NCBI RefSeq assembly: GCF_000720425.1
Contig: NZ_JOAJ01000004.1
Location: 1-64,000, forward strand
Direction: 5' to 3'
Length of the DNA stretch: 64,000 nt
Source of the DNA: Nocardia rhamnosiphila NBRC 108938
GTDB taxonomy: Bacteria; Actinomycetota; Actinomycetes; Mycobacteriales; Mycobacteriaceae
Each line of letters starts with the position of its first letter. The first letter of the stretch is position 1. Made by a program: the position numbers and the translations under genes. Positions 16,822 to 25,497 of the stretch are shown here, one piece after another. Below the pieces are notes generated by a model. It made no database searches, had not been told where the DNA came from, and was given only the letters and a program-made list of their open reading frames with translations.

Positions 16822-17403
16822 CTACAGCGAAGCCGCGCCCCGGCCGGGGTCCAGCACATCGATCCCGGCCTCGGCCCAGGCATCCCGCAGCGCCTGCGCC
16901 CCGCGCACCCGCACCCAGGCCGCCTCGGTCGCCGTCACCGGCGTCACCGTGAAATACCGCACCGGCTCCGCCGGATCCGGTAACTCGATCTCCGGGATCT
17001 CCCCCGCGCCCAGCAGCACCGCCGTGAACGGCGCGTCCTGCCAGATCGGTTCGCCCAGATCCAGGAGCGCGTCCGCCTGCAGCACAACACCTTCGACCGC
17101 GGGCGCCGCCGCCAGCACCCCCAGCGTCCGGGCCACCCCCGCCCCGGCACCGGCCGCCGACCGCACCGTCAGCACCAGCTCCGCCCGCGGACCGCGCACC
17201 GGATCGGCGTGCAGATCCCCCGGATCGCCCATCGGATGCCGCGACCCACCGACCGTCAGATAGTGCGTCACACCGTCACCGGGGATGCGCAGGATCTCGA
17301 TCGGCTCGAGGCCCAGGAAGGTCATCGAAGCCGTATCCACCGCGGCCGCGTCCACCCCGAAGAAATCCGCCACGGCCGTCCGGACGCGTTCGAACACGTC
17401 CAT
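16822..17403 (-). CDS. Suppressor-of-fused (Sufu) domain protein
   Basis: This is a 193-residue protein whose pattern (MDVFERVRTAVADFF, then ...ILRIPGDGVTHYLTVGGSR and an acidic EIELPDP stretch) resembles the bacterial Sufu-like domain. In bacteria these are small cytoplasmic proteins of unproven role, sometimes found near toxin or immunity genes. It is separated by only 3 bp from the membrane protein gene downstream in the map (17407), on the same strand, so the two likely form an operon. Identification is by pattern only. Confidence 0.6.
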   Translation of the reverse strand: MDVFERVRTAVADFFGVDAAAVDTASMTFLGLEPIEILRIPGDGVTHYLTVGGSRHPMGDPGDLHADPVRGPRAELVLTVRSAAGAGAGVARTLGVLAAAPAVEGVVLQADALLDLGEPIWQDAPFTAVLLGAGEIPEIELPDPAEPVRYFTVTPVTATEAAWVRVRGAQALRDAWAEAGIDVLDPGRGAASL

Positions 17404-17406
17404 CCG

Positions 17407-17898
17407 CTAGATGGCCAGCTTCGCGAGCAGATCCCGGGCCTGTTCGGCCGTCTTCGGGTCACACAACACGTCGTAACGGCCCGCGACCAACTGCATGGTC
17501 GACGCGAAATCCCGCTGACCCCGGGTGGCCGCGTACGGGATGGTCGTCGAGATGACCCCGAAGATGATGCCGCCGACCAGGCCCACCACCAGCGGGCCGG
17601 CCATACCGTTGGTGGTGAACAGGCTCAGCAACAGACCCAGGAACAACCCGAGCCACGCACCCGAGACCACACCCCCGCCGATCACCTTGCCCCAGTTCAA
17701 GCGGTACAGCACCCGCTCGACCTGCATCAGGTCCACGCCGACGATGGTCACGTTCTGCACGGGGAACTGATTGTCCGCCAGATGATCCACCGCACGCTGC
17801 GCCTCGGCATAGGTCGGATACGAACCGACCGGCCACCCGGAAGGGGGCGTGGGCAGACCCTGCCTACCGCGATTCGAGCCTCCAAGAGGGTTCGTCAT
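17407..17898 (-). CDS. Membrane protein with general-stress-protein 17M-like N-terminal domain (Rv1234-like)
   Basis: This is a 163-residue protein. Residues 25-70 (VGSYPTYAEAQRAVDHLADNQFPVQNVTIVG) fit the small alpha/beta domain named after general stress protein 17M. Two to three hydrophobic helices follow (VIGGGVVSGAWLGLFLGLLLS and PLVVGLVGGIIFGVI), and a short C-terminal cytoplasmic part. The function is unknown. The start at 17898 is chosen because the sequence further upstream belongs to a non-coding repeat. CAGAAT sits at -12 to -7, so the transcript may be leaderless. It is upstream of the Sufu-domain gene in the same direction. Confidence 0.7.
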   Translation of the reverse strand: MTNPLGGSNRGRQGLPTPPSGWPVGSYPTYAEAQRAVDHLADNQFPVQNVTIVGVDLMQVERVLYRLNWGKVIGGGVVSGAWLGLFLGLLLSLFTTNGMAGPLVVGLVGGIIFGVISTTIPYAATRGQRDFASTMQLVAGRYDVLCDPKTAEQARDLLAKLAI

Positions 17899-17910
17899 AA
17901 GTCCATTCTG

Positions 17911-18226
17911 TCTTATTTGGCGCCGCCTGCGGCGGCGCGGGGTTGAGGCCCCCTTGGTCTCGTCGTTTCGGCCTCGAGACTCGAGCCTTCGGCTCATGCG
18001 CTTTCGAGGCCGAAACGACGAGACGGGCCTCAACCCTTCGAGGTGTCTCGCAAAACTCGACACATGCGGGTTACGTCGGCATTCGATGGCCAGGATCGAA
18101 TGCCGACTCGGCCACTCGGCCGACCTGGTGTCTGATCGCCTTCACGAATGGCAGCGCCCTCTCGGTGCCGAGTCTTACGAGGCCCTGAAAAGGTCGAGGC
18201 CCGCGCGCCGGAGGCGCGCAAATAAA
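17911..18226. repeat. Structured intergenic repeat, full copy 1
   Basis: About 315 bp of non-coding sequence recurs at 42184-42480. Contents in order are: a terminal TTATTTGG plus GC hairpin; a 21-bp perfect stem (17957-17977 with 18004-18024) enclosing a 5-bp hairpin (17983-17995) and enclosed by TTGAGGCCC/GGGCCTCAA arms; a conserved single-stranded-looking stretch; a 13-bp perfect stem (18075-18087 with 18095-18107); a conserved block around CTCGGTGCCGAG; and a terminal GC hairpin followed by AAATAAA. The termini are roughly inverted repeats of each other. Frames through it are Arg-rich shadows. Confidence 0.8.
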
Positions 18227-18233
18227 CACATCA

Positions 18234-18280
18234 CCTTCACGAGCAGGCCCGCACACTCGCCTTCACGAGCGAGCCCGCAC
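18234..18280. repeat. Two direct repeats of 21 bp
   Basis: CCTTCACGAGC plus GCCCGCAC occurs at 18234-18254 and again at 18260-18280 with two differences. It directly follows the structured repeat. With only two units it is a local duplication and not a CRISPR. Confidence 0.6.
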
Positions 18281-18452
18281 CTTACAAACGAGCATTCCCA
18301 GCAACAAAGCCGCCAACCGGTAGGCCTGGGTGCTCACCGAGACGCGGGCCGGCCGGCGCGGGGTTGACAGCATCGTGCGCCGGGTACCGCGGACGATCCC
18401 TCGATCACCGCCATTCCGGTCGCGGCCGACCCTGGACCCGCCGGACGAACTC

Positions 18453-19397
18453 TTACTCCGGTGGTGTGAAGGTGGTCGTGCGTTTCATCCCCGCCGCCCG
18501 GCCCTTTTCCGCGATGACCACCGCCATTTTCGCGCTGGCCTCGTCGATCATCTCGTCGCCGAGCATCACCGCGCCGCGGGCGCCGCCGGCGGCGGAGGTG
18601 TGGTAGGCGTAGGCCTCCAGGATGAGTTCGGCGTGGTCGTAGTCCGCCTGCCGGGGGCTGAAGATCTCGTTGGCCGCGTCGACCTGGCTCGGGTGCAGTA
18701 CCCATTTCCCGTCGAAGCCCAGGGCGGCGGTGCGGCCGGCGGCGCGCCGGAAGCCGTCGATATCGCGGATCTGCAGGTAGGGGCCATCGATGGCCTGCAG
18801 GCCGTGGGCGCGGGCGGTGAGCAGGATGGTCATCAGGATGTGGTGGTAGGCGTCGCCGGTGTCGTAGCCCTCGGGCTGTTCACCGACCACGAGGGTGCGC
18901 ATATTGATGCTGGCCATGAAGTCGGCCGGGCCGAAGACCAGGGTCTGTACCCGGGGGCTGGCCGTGGCGATCTCGTCGATATTGCGCAGGCCGAGCGCGT
19001 TCTCGATCTGCGGTTCGATACCGATGCGGCCGGGTTCGAGTCCGTTGGCCCGTTCCAGCTGGCTCAACAGCAGATCCAGTGCGCGCACCTGACCGCCGTC
19101 GGTGACCTTGGGCAGCAGGATCGCGTCGAGTGCGGTACCGGCGCCGTCGACCACCGAGATCACATCCGCGTAGGTCCACTGCGTGGTCCAGTCGTTGACC
19201 CGTACCACTCGCAGCTGCCCACCCCAGCCGGAGTCGTTGAGGGCGGCCACGATATTCGCGCGGGCCGCGGCCTTGGCCTCGGGTGCGACCGCGTCTTCGA
19301 GGTCGAGAAAGACCTCGTCGACCGGTAGGCCCTTGGCTTTGGCGATCATCTTGGGATTGCTGCCCGGCACGGCGAGCACGGAACGGCGCGGCTTCAT
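18453..19397 (-). CDS. CoA-ester lyase, HpcH/HpaI-CitE family
   Basis: This is a 314-residue TIM-barrel lyase of the citrate lyase beta / malyl-CoA lyase family, which cleaves or forms C-C bonds in CoA thioesters with Mg2+. Motifs are VPGSNPKMIAKA near the start, the metal and substrate region FLDLEDAVAPEAK near residue 30, PQIENALGL, and the C-terminal GKWVLHPSQV. No citrate lyase alpha or gamma genes adjoin. A free-standing malyl-, citramalyl- or beta-methylmalyl-CoA lyase is therefore more likely than citrate lyase. GGAGAG precedes the ATG at 19397. A much longer open frame upstream on this strand is the shadow of the MgtE-N gene. Confidence 0.82.
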   Translation of the reverse strand: MKPRRSVLAVPGSNPKMIAKAKGLPVDEVFLDLEDAVAPEAKAAARANIVAALNDSGWGGQLRVVRVNDWTTQWTYADVISVVDGAGTALDAILLPKVTDGGQVRALDLLLSQLERANGLEPGRIGIEPQIENALGLRNIDEIATASPRVQTLVFGPADFMASINMRTLVVGEQPEGYDTGDAYHHILMTILLTARAHGLQAIDGPYLQIRDIDGFRRAAGRTAALGFDGKWVLHPSQVDAANEIFSPRQADYDHAELILEAYAYHTSAAGGARGAVMLGDEMIDEASAKMAVVIAEKGRAAGMKRTTTFTPPE

Positions 19398-19451
19398 CAA
19401 CTCTCCTGGGGGTCGGCCCGGTCCGGCCCCGGAACATCTAGCCTGACACCC

Positions 19452-20732
19452 ATGGCAGCTACCAGGGTGTATATCGCCAGGCTGACCGGTCTGGCGGTGC
19501 TGGGGCCGGACGGCGAGTCTATCGGCCGTGTTCGCGACGTGGTGGTCGCCGTCCGGTACGACCGGCAAGAACCGCGTGTCCACGGCCTGGTGGTGGAGTT
19601 GCCGACCCGTCGCCGGATCTTCGTCCCGATGCTGCGCGTCACCGCCGTCGAACCCGGTTCGGTGAACTTGAACACCGGCAATGTGAGCCTGCGGCGTTTC
19701 GCGCAGCGTCCCGGTGAGGTGCTGGCCATGGCGCAGATCGTCGACTCGGCGGTACGCGTGGACGATCCCGATCTGCCCGATCTGGCGGGGGTCGATGTGT
19801 ATGTGGTGGATCTGGGGATGACGCTCACCCGGACCCGGGACTGGCGGGTGTCGCGGGTGGCGGTGCGCGGGCACCGCAGGCTCGGGCGGCGGCGTACCGT
19901 GCACGTGGTCGACTGGGCTCGGGTGCAGGGTCTCACACCGTACGAACTGGGGCGGCCGGGTCAGGATGTGAGCACGCTGCTCGAGCAGTTCGAGGGTCAG
20001 CGGGCCGCCGATGTCGCGCATCTGTTGCGCGAACTGCCGGAGAAGCGGCGGCTGGAGGTCGCCGTGGCGCTCGACGACGAACGGCTCGCCGACGTGGTGC
20101 AGGAGTTGTCCGGCGACGATCAGCTGGAGCTGCTGGGCAAGCTCGAGATCGGGCGCGCGGCCGATGTCCTCGAGGCCATGGATCCCGACGACGCCGCCGA
20201 CCTGCTGGGCGGGCTGCCGGAGAACGAGGCCGAATCGCTGCTGACACTGATGGATCCGGAGGAATCGGAACCGGTGCGCCGGCTGCTCGAGCACTCCCCG
20301 GATACCGCGGGCGGGCTCATGACGCCGGAACCGGTGGTCCTGACGCCGTCGACAACCGTCGCGGAGGCGCTGGCCCGGGTCCGGGACCCCGACCTGACGC
20401 CCGCGCTGGCCTCGCTGGTTTTCGTGGTGCGGCCGCCGACGGCGACGCCGACCGGGCGCTATCTGGGGTGCGTGCATCTGCAACAGTTGCTGCGGGAACC
20501 GCCCGCCCATCTGGTGGGCGGGCTCCTGGACACCGATCTGACCACCTTGCGCCCGGAGGCCCCGCTCACCGCGGTGGCCCGCTATTTCGCGAGCTACAAC
20601 CTGGTGTGCGCGCCGGTGGTGGACGAGCAGAATCATCTGCTGGGCGCGGTGAGCGTGGACGATGTACTGGATCATCTGCTGCCGCGGGATTGGCGTGCGG
20701 ACGAGCAACTGTTCGAGGGTGTACGGCATTGA
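19452..20732 (+). CDS. MgtE N-terminal and CBS domain protein without membrane part (Rv1232c-like)
   Basis: This is a 426-residue soluble protein. Residues 1-90 resemble a PRC-barrel. An MgtE intracellular N domain follows at about 170-280, with the repeated ADVLEAMDPDDAADLLGGLP pattern. A CBS pair covers about 285-410, with the MgtE-typical TAGGLMTPEPVVL at its start. The five-helix channel domain of MgtE is missing, so this is a regulatory module and not a transporter. It overlaps the DUF1003 membrane gene by 4 bp (TTGA). It may serve as the Mg2+-sensing partner of that protein or of CorA, which is inference. TAGCCT at 19439-19444 suggests a leaderless start. Confidence 0.83.
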   Translation: MAATRVYIARLTGLAVLGPDGESIGRVRDVVVAVRYDRQEPRVHGLVVELPTRRRIFVPMLRVTAVEPGSVNLNTGNVSLRRFAQRPGEVLAMAQIVDSAVRVDDPDLPDLAGVDVYVVDLGMTLTRTRDWRVSRVAVRGHRRLGRRRTVHVVDWARVQGLTPYELGRPGQDVSTLLEQFEGQRAADVAHLLRELPEKRRLEVAVALDDERLADVVQELSGDDQLELLGKLEIGRAADVLEAMDPDDAADLLGGLPENEAESLLTLMDPEESEPVRRLLEHSPDTAGGLMTPEPVVLTPSTTVAEALARVRDPDLTPALASLVFVVRPPTATPTGRYLGCVHLQQLLREPPAHLVGGLLDTDLTTLRPEAPLTAVARYFASYNLVCAPVVDEQNHLLGAVSVDDVLDHLLPRDWRADEQLFEGVRH

Positions 20733-21337
20733 CGGACAAGAGCACCGCGAGCCGGGCGGCGGCGGCCGCCCGGCAGCGGCTGGAGACACCGGTGGAATCC
20801 CGGTTCCGATTCGATTGGGACGCCGAGGCGTTGGCGCGCGGCAGCGAACGCATCGCCCGGTTCCTGGGCACCGGACGCTATCTCGCGTTGCAGACGGTGG
20901 TGGTGATCGTCTGGATCGCGTTGAACATCTTCTTCCTCGCGCTGCGCTGGGACCCCTATCCCTTCATCCTGTTGAATCTGGCCTTCTCCACCCAGGCCGC
21001 CTACGCCGCGCCGCTGATCCTGCTGGCGCAGAACCGGCAGGACAACCGCGACCGGGTATCGCTGGAGGAGGACCGGTTACGGGCGGCGCAGACCAAGGCC
21101 GACACGGAGTTCCTGGCGCGCGAACTGGCCGCTCTGCGGCTGGCGGTGGGCGAGGTGGCCACCCGCGACTATCTGAGGCGGGAACTGGACGAGATCCGCG
21201 ACGCACTCGATCGCATCGAGTCGGCGGCGGGAGTGGGGCCGACGCGCCCGGAAAAATCTGCCAAGCCGAAACGCAAGAAAACCTCCGGTCACAGGCCGGT
21301 TACGGGCTCTGTTTCATCGCCTGTCGCGGACGAATGA
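20729..21337 (+). CDS. DUF1003 membrane protein (Rv1231c-like)
   Basis: This is a 202-residue protein with two adjacent membrane helices at about residues 50-100 (YLALQTVVVIVWIALNIFFL and a helix around FILLNLAFSTQ). The conserved RQDNRDR follows, then a long C-terminal coiled-coil-like region and a Lys/Arg-rich tail. This is the DUF1003 arrangement. The start is a TTG overlapping the stop of the MgtE-N gene (20729-20732), with no better start in frame, so the two are probably made together. The function of the family is unknown; its fixed pairing with an MgtE-N protein in actinobacteria points to metal-ion physiology. Confidence 0.82.
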   Translation: MTDKSTASRAAAAARQRLETPVESRFRFDWDAEALARGSERIARFLGTGRYLALQTVVVIVWIALNIFFLALRWDPYPFILLNLAFSTQAAYAAPLILLAQNRQDNRDRVSLEEDRLRAAQTKADTEFLARELAALRLAVGEVATRDYLRRELDEIRDALDRIESAAGVGPTRPEKSAKPKRKKTSGHRPVTGSVSSPVADE

Positions 21338-21457
21338 CCGGAAATCCGCAATATGCTCCTGACCGGTAGGTAACCTGGATCACGTTGTCCCGAGCACGCC
21401 GTCCGGGAATGTCCGGGACGGTTGCTCACCTGTGACATAGAGGAATGGTGGAGCCGA

Positions 21458-22870
21458 ATGCGGATACCTACCCCTGTGGCAATGTCGGCTCTGGTCATGG
21501 CGGGCCTGGTAGCGAGCGGTTCGGCCGCCCACACCACCTTCTCGTCGACTCCCCCGGAGGCTCCCGGGGCTCGGCTCGCCGCCGATACCGATCGTCTCGA
21601 AGACCCGGACGTGACCACCGACGCGCCACTGACCCAGACACTCGGAATGCTACCGGTCGAGCGCTCGACACCCCGGAAACTTCGCGCGCTCAGCCCCTCC
21701 CCCGCCGACGGTATCCCACCCTTCGGTGGCATCGTCCCGCTGCAGACCATCAACCTGCCCCAGGGTGGCGGCGCGCTCGGTATTCCGGAGATCGTGCTCG
21801 CGGCCTATCGCAATGCCGAACTGGCCCTGCAGTCCTCGACACCGGGCTGCGGTGTCACCTGGAATCTGCTGGCCGGGATCGGCCGGATCGAATCCGGCCA
21901 TGCGAGCAACGGCCGCACGGACGCCGCCGGTACCACCAACCCGCCCATTTTCGGTCCGGCACTGGACGGCTCGTTGCCCGGTAACGAAGTCATCCGCGCG
22001 GCCGACGGCGGATACGTCCGGGCGCTGGGACCCATGCAGTTCCTGCCGAGCACCTGGTCACGCTACGCCGCGGACGGCAACGCCGACGGGCGCGCCGATC
22101 CGCACAATGTCTTCGACGCCGCCCTCGGCGCCGGGAAGTACCTGTGCTCGGGTGGCCTGAATCTGCGTGACCCGCAGCAGGAATTGCGGGCGGTGCTGCG
22201 CTACAACAACTCCATGTCGTATGCGGCCAATGTGCTGAGCTGGTCGGCGGCCTACCGGACCGGCGGCCGGCCGGCCCCGGTCACCGTCTCGCCCGATCTG
22301 GTCCCGCCGGGCAGTATTCCGACCGAATTCCCGCCCGGCCCAACCGATCTGCTGGCCGCGCAGACCGAGAACCAGGTCCCGCCGCCCCCGCCCTCGCTAC
22401 CGGCGCAGACGCCGCGGCCCGCGCCCATGATCCGGATCCCGGGCCTGCCGCCGATTCCCTGCGGGCTGCTGTGCCCGCCCGCTCCGGGCGCCCCGAAGGT
22501 CGGCGAGGCGCTGCCCGATCCGGCTCCGGTCGTCCCGGACGGGCCCGCGGGCCGTACCGGTCCGGCAGCTCCGGCCCCCGCGCCCGGGGACCCGGCACCC
22601 GAGCCCGATGCCCCGTCCGCACCGGCACCGGACGAATCCGCACCGGCCGCACCGGCGCCCGCCGAGAACCAGAACCCACCCGCTCCCGCACCTGCACCTG
22701 CACCGCCGGCGCCGCCGTCGATCACGCTCCCCGGCGGGATCGTCATCCCGTTGCCGGTCGGGCTCGCCCCGGCTCCCGTGGTGGCTCCGCCCACGCCGGC
22801 GGACACCACCCCGGCGGCACCCGAACCCGCGGCTCCGGCGGCACCGCCGACGCCCGTTCCTCCCGCCTGA
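21458..22870 (+). CDS. Secreted lytic transglycosylase with long proline-rich tail
   Basis: This is a 470-residue exported peptidoglycan hydrolase. A signal peptide covers about residues 1-24 (start at 21458, with a GGTGGAG site just upstream). The catalytic transglycosylase (SLT-type) domain spans about 105-270. The catalytic glutamate is in GIGRIESGH, followed by ALGPMQFLPSTW and the YNNSMSYA segment. From about residue 280 the chain is low-complexity and rich in Pro, Ala and Glu and probably spans the cell wall. It is followed at 23147 by a shorter paralogue. M. tuberculosis has a similar gene beside mrp (Rv1230c). Confidence 0.85.
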   Translation: MRIPTPVAMSALVMAGLVASGSAAHTTFSSTPPEAPGARLAADTDRLEDPDVTTDAPLTQTLGMLPVERSTPRKLRALSPSPADGIPPFGGIVPLQTINLPQGGGALGIPEIVLAAYRNAELALQSSTPGCGVTWNLLAGIGRIESGHASNGRTDAAGTTNPPIFGPALDGSLPGNEVIRAADGGYVRALGPMQFLPSTWSRYAADGNADGRADPHNVFDAALGAGKYLCSGGLNLRDPQQELRAVLRYNNSMSYAANVLSWSAAYRTGGRPAPVTVSPDLVPPGSIPTEFPPGPTDLLAAQTENQVPPPPPSLPAQTPRPAPMIRIPGLPPIPCGLLCPPAPGAPKVGEALPDPAPVVPDGPAGRTGPAAPAPAPGDPAPEPDAPSAPAPDESAPAAPAPAENQNPPAPAPAPAPPAPPSITLPGGIVIPLPVGLAPAPVVAPPTPADTTPAAPEPAAPAAPPTPVPPA

Positions 22871-23146
22871 GCAGGCGGTTCCACCGGACGCGCGGCAGCC
22901 GCACCCACGCCGGTACAGCGGGCCCGGGCACCGGCCGGGCCCGGCTGCCGCCGCGCCCGGCCGGGCGGGCGCTAACCGAGTTCCGAAGCGGCGCCACCGC
23001 TTCCCATTCCCATCCGCGCGGAAATAATGGTCACGGAGGAGTAACAAACAGATCTCGGATGCGGTATTGTCGACACAACAGGTCACGGACCGGCAACGAA
23101 CCACTCGTGACCGCAGGCTGTGCGTTGAGATGAAGGGCTTGAGTAC

Positions 23147-24001
23147 GTGGGGCGTCACCGTAAACAGCAACCTGCCACCGTTTCCCGCAGCTCGGTGATC
23201 GCACTCACCGGGCTGGTTCCGGCCGGAGTCGTGGCCACCAATGCCGCCGCGGCAGTGGTCACCGATCCGACCGCGGCCTCGGTGGCCATGCAGATCTCGG
23301 CACTCGGCGCCGCGCCCGCGCAGGCGGCGGCCCCCGCCTCCGTCGACCCCACCGCGATGCACGCCATGGCCAAGCAGTCGCCCGAGGCGCGCGTCGAGGT
23401 GAAATCGGTCGCGCTGGATCCGAACCGCCCCCGCAACGATCTCCCCGTGGCCGCCTCGGGCATCCCCGGGATCGCCGAGGCCGCCTATATCGGCGCCGCG
23501 CAGATCCTGGCCGACGAGAATCCCGACTGCAATATGCCGTGGACCATGCTGGCCGGTATCGGCCGGGTCGAGTCCACCCATATGAACAACGGCCGGGCCG
23601 ATGCCGACGGTAATGCCCTCGCCCCGGTGTTCGGTCCCGTGCTGGACGGCAGTCTGTCGGGTAACAATGTCATCCACGATTCCGACGGCGGCGCACTCGA
23701 CGGCTTCGGCGGCTACGACCGCGCCGTCGGCCCCATGCAGTTCCTGCCGGAGACCTGGACCAGTTTCGCCGCCGACGGCAACCGCGACGGCATCTCCGAT
23801 CCGCAGAACTACTACGACGCCACCCTGACCGCCGGCAAGTACCTGTGCTCCGGCGGTCTGGACATGAGCGATCCCGCCCAGCAGACCAGGGCGATCCTGC
23901 GCTACAACAACTCGATGGCCTACGTCGCGAACGTGATGGCCTGGGAGCAGTCGTACCAGACGGGTATCGCACCGCGGCCCGCGGAACTCCCCAAGATCTG
24001 A
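23147..24001 (+). CDS. Secreted lytic transglycosylase, short paralogue
   Basis: This is a 284-residue peptidoglycan hydrolase of the same family as the preceding gene. The GTG start gives the N terminus MGRHRKQQ, seen in many actinobacterial Rpf and transglycosylase proteins. It is followed by a hydrophobic signal segment (VIALTGLVPAGVVATNAAAA). The catalytic domain carries GIGRVESTH (catalytic Glu), AVGPMQFLPETW and YNNSMAYV. It lacks the proline-rich tail. A 6-bp inverted repeat GTCACG/CGTGAC (about 23080-23110) lies in the upstream region, which is otherwise gene-free for 276 bp and probably carries the promoter and leader. Confidence 0.85.
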   Translation: MGRHRKQQPATVSRSSVIALTGLVPAGVVATNAAAAVVTDPTAASVAMQISALGAAPAQAAAPASVDPTAMHAMAKQSPEARVEVKSVALDPNRPRNDLPVAASGIPGIAEAAYIGAAQILADENPDCNMPWTMLAGIGRVESTHMNNGRADADGNALAPVFGPVLDGSLSGNNVIHDSDGGALDGFGGYDRAVGPMQFLPETWTSFAADGNRDGISDPQNYYDATLTAGKYLCSGGLDMSDPAQQTRAILRYNNSMAYVANVMAWEQSYQTGIAPRPAELPKI

Positions 24002-24020
24002 CCGCACTACCATCGGCAGC

Positions 24021-25157
24021 ATGCCAGTGGTAACGGAAGCGGAGGTGCGGGGCGCCCTCGCGAAGGTCGATGACCCGGAGATCCGGAAACCGATCACCGA
24101 ACTGGGCATGGTGAAGAGCATCCGGATCGAACCGGACGGCAATGTGCATGTCGAGGTCTACCTGACCACCGCCGGCTGCCCGTTGCGCACCGAGATCACC
24201 CAGCGGGTCAGTACCGCGGTCGCCGACGTCCCGGGCGTGGGCGCGGTCTCGGTCGATCTCGATGTGATGAGCGACGAGCAGCGCACCGAACTGCGCAAAC
24301 AATTGCGCGGTGACTCCGCCGAGCCGGTCATCCCCTTCGCCCAGCCCGGTTCGCTGACCCGCGTGTACGCGGTGGCCTCCGGAAAGGGCGGCGTCGGTAA
24401 ATCCAGTGTGACGGTCAACCTGGCGGCGGCGCTCGCCGACCGCGGCCTGTCCGTCGGGGTCCTCGACGCCGATATCTACGGCCATTCCATCCCGCGCATG
24501 CTCGGGACCGACGCCCGGCCGACCCAGGTCGAGCGGATGATCATGCCGCCGGTGGCGCACGACGTGAAGATGATCTCGATCGCGCAGTTCACCAAGGGCA
24601 ACACCCCGGTGGTGTGGCGCGGCCCCATGCTGCACCGGGCCCTGCAGCAGTTCCTCGCGGATGTGTTCTGGGGTGATCTGGACGTCCTGCTGCTGGATCT
24701 GCCGCCCGGCACCGGTGATGTGGCGATCTCCATCGCCCAGCTGATCCCGAACGCCGAGATCCTGGTCGTCACCACCCCGCAGATCGCGGCCGCCGAGGTC
24801 GCCGAGCGCGCCGGCGCCATCGCATTGCAGACCCGGCAGCGGATCGCCGGCGTGGTGGAGAACATGTCGTGGCTGGATCTGCCCGACGGCACCCGGATGG
24901 ATTTGTACGGGTCCGGCGGCGGTCAGGCGGTGGCCGACCGTCTCACCCGGGCGGTGGGCGCTGAGGTGCCGCTGCTGGGTCAGATCCCGATCGAGCAGGC
25001 GCTGCGGGAAGCCGGTGACGAGGGCACGCCCATCGTGCTGAAGGATCCGGAGAGCCCGTCGGCCGTGGCCCTGCGCGCGGTGGCGGACAAGCTCGCCATC
25101 CGCCGGCGCGGCCTGGCCGGTATGTCGCTGGGTATCGACACCACCCGTCATCTCTGA
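24021..25157 (+). CDS. mrp: Mrp/NBP35-family iron-sulphur cluster carrier ATPase
   Basis: This is a 378-residue P-loop ATPase that carries Fe-S clusters to target proteins. An N-terminal MIP18-like domain (about residues 5-95, with TTAGCPL) precedes the ATPase domain. That domain has the deviant Walker A ASGKGGVGKSS near residue 120 and the LLLDLPPGTGD segment near 235. The CxxC cluster-binding pair seen in E. coli-type Mrp after VENMS is absent here (VENMSWLDLPDG). As I recall, mycobacterial Mrp lacks it too. The gene order transglycosylase-mrp matches M. tuberculosis Rv1230c-Rv1229c. Confidence 0.92.
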   Translation: MPVVTEAEVRGALAKVDDPEIRKPITELGMVKSIRIEPDGNVHVEVYLTTAGCPLRTEITQRVSTAVADVPGVGAVSVDLDVMSDEQRTELRKQLRGDSAEPVIPFAQPGSLTRVYAVASGKGGVGKSSVTVNLAAALADRGLSVGVLDADIYGHSIPRMLGTDARPTQVERMIMPPVAHDVKMISIAQFTKGNTPVVWRGPMLHRALQQFLADVFWGDLDVLLLDLPPGTGDVAISIAQLIPNAEILVVTTPQIAAAEVAERAGAIALQTRQRIAGVVENMSWLDLPDGTRMDLYGSGGGQAVADRLTRAVGAEVPLLGQIPIEQALREAGDEGTPIVLKDPESPSAVALRAVADKLAIRRRGLAGMSLGIDTTRHL

Positions 25158-25176
25158 GCGCACATAGACTCGATCC

Positions 25177-25497
25177 ATGCTCACCCTGCTGCTGTACGTC
25201 GTGATCGTCGGTTTGGTGGCCGCAGTCCTGTTCCTCCTGGCCAGCGCCCTGTTCGGGCGGTCGGAGGAGCTGGGCCCGCTCCCCGAGGGCACTACGGCGA
25301 CGGTGCTACCGGTGGAGGGCATCGACGGCGCGGATGTCCGGGCGCTGCGCTTCCAGCAGGTGGTCCGCGGGTACAAGGCCGGCGAGGTCGATTGGGCACT
25401 GGCCCGGCTGGCCGCCCGGATCGACGAGTTGCAGGGTCAACTCGCCGAGGCCCGCGCGGCCGGTGCCGCCGCGCAGCACGGTACGGACCAGCCGTGA
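25177..25497 (+). CDS. DivIVA-domain membrane-anchored protein (Rv1209-like)
   Basis: This is a 106-residue protein. One transmembrane helix is at residues 3-28 (LLLYVVIVGLVAAVLFLLASALF). A short linker leads to a DivIVA-type motif at about 55-75 (LRFQQVVRGYKAGEVDWAL) and a terminal coiled coil. It may localise to the pole or septum. It overlaps the DNA glycosylase gene by 4 bp (GTGA), so the two are co-translated. This matches the Rv1209-Rv1210 order in M. tuberculosis. Confidence 0.82.
   Translation: MLTLLLYVVIVGLVAAVLFLLASALFGRSEELGPLPEGTTATVLPVEGIDGADVRALRFQQVVRGYKAGEVDWALARLAARIDELQGQLAEARAAGAAAQHGTDQP

Noticed and set aside
17911..18226. Insertion sequence or transposase remnant
   Set aside because: No transposase-like frame is present. 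If mobile, the element must be non-autonomous, so it is listed as a repeat.
18234..18280. Possible CRISPR array
   Set aside because: There are only two imperfect 21-bp units with a 5-bp gap, and no cas genes are present anywhere in the window.
18453..20789. A 778-codon minus-strand frame
   Set aside because: Only its last 314 codons (from 19397) match a CoA-ester lyase. The rest is antisense to the MgtE-N/CBS gene, which has clear domains on the plus strand.
24021..25157. Missing CxxC in Mrp as a sign of a damaged gene
   Set aside because: As I recall, mycobacterial Mrp lacks the pair as well, so this is normal for the lineage.
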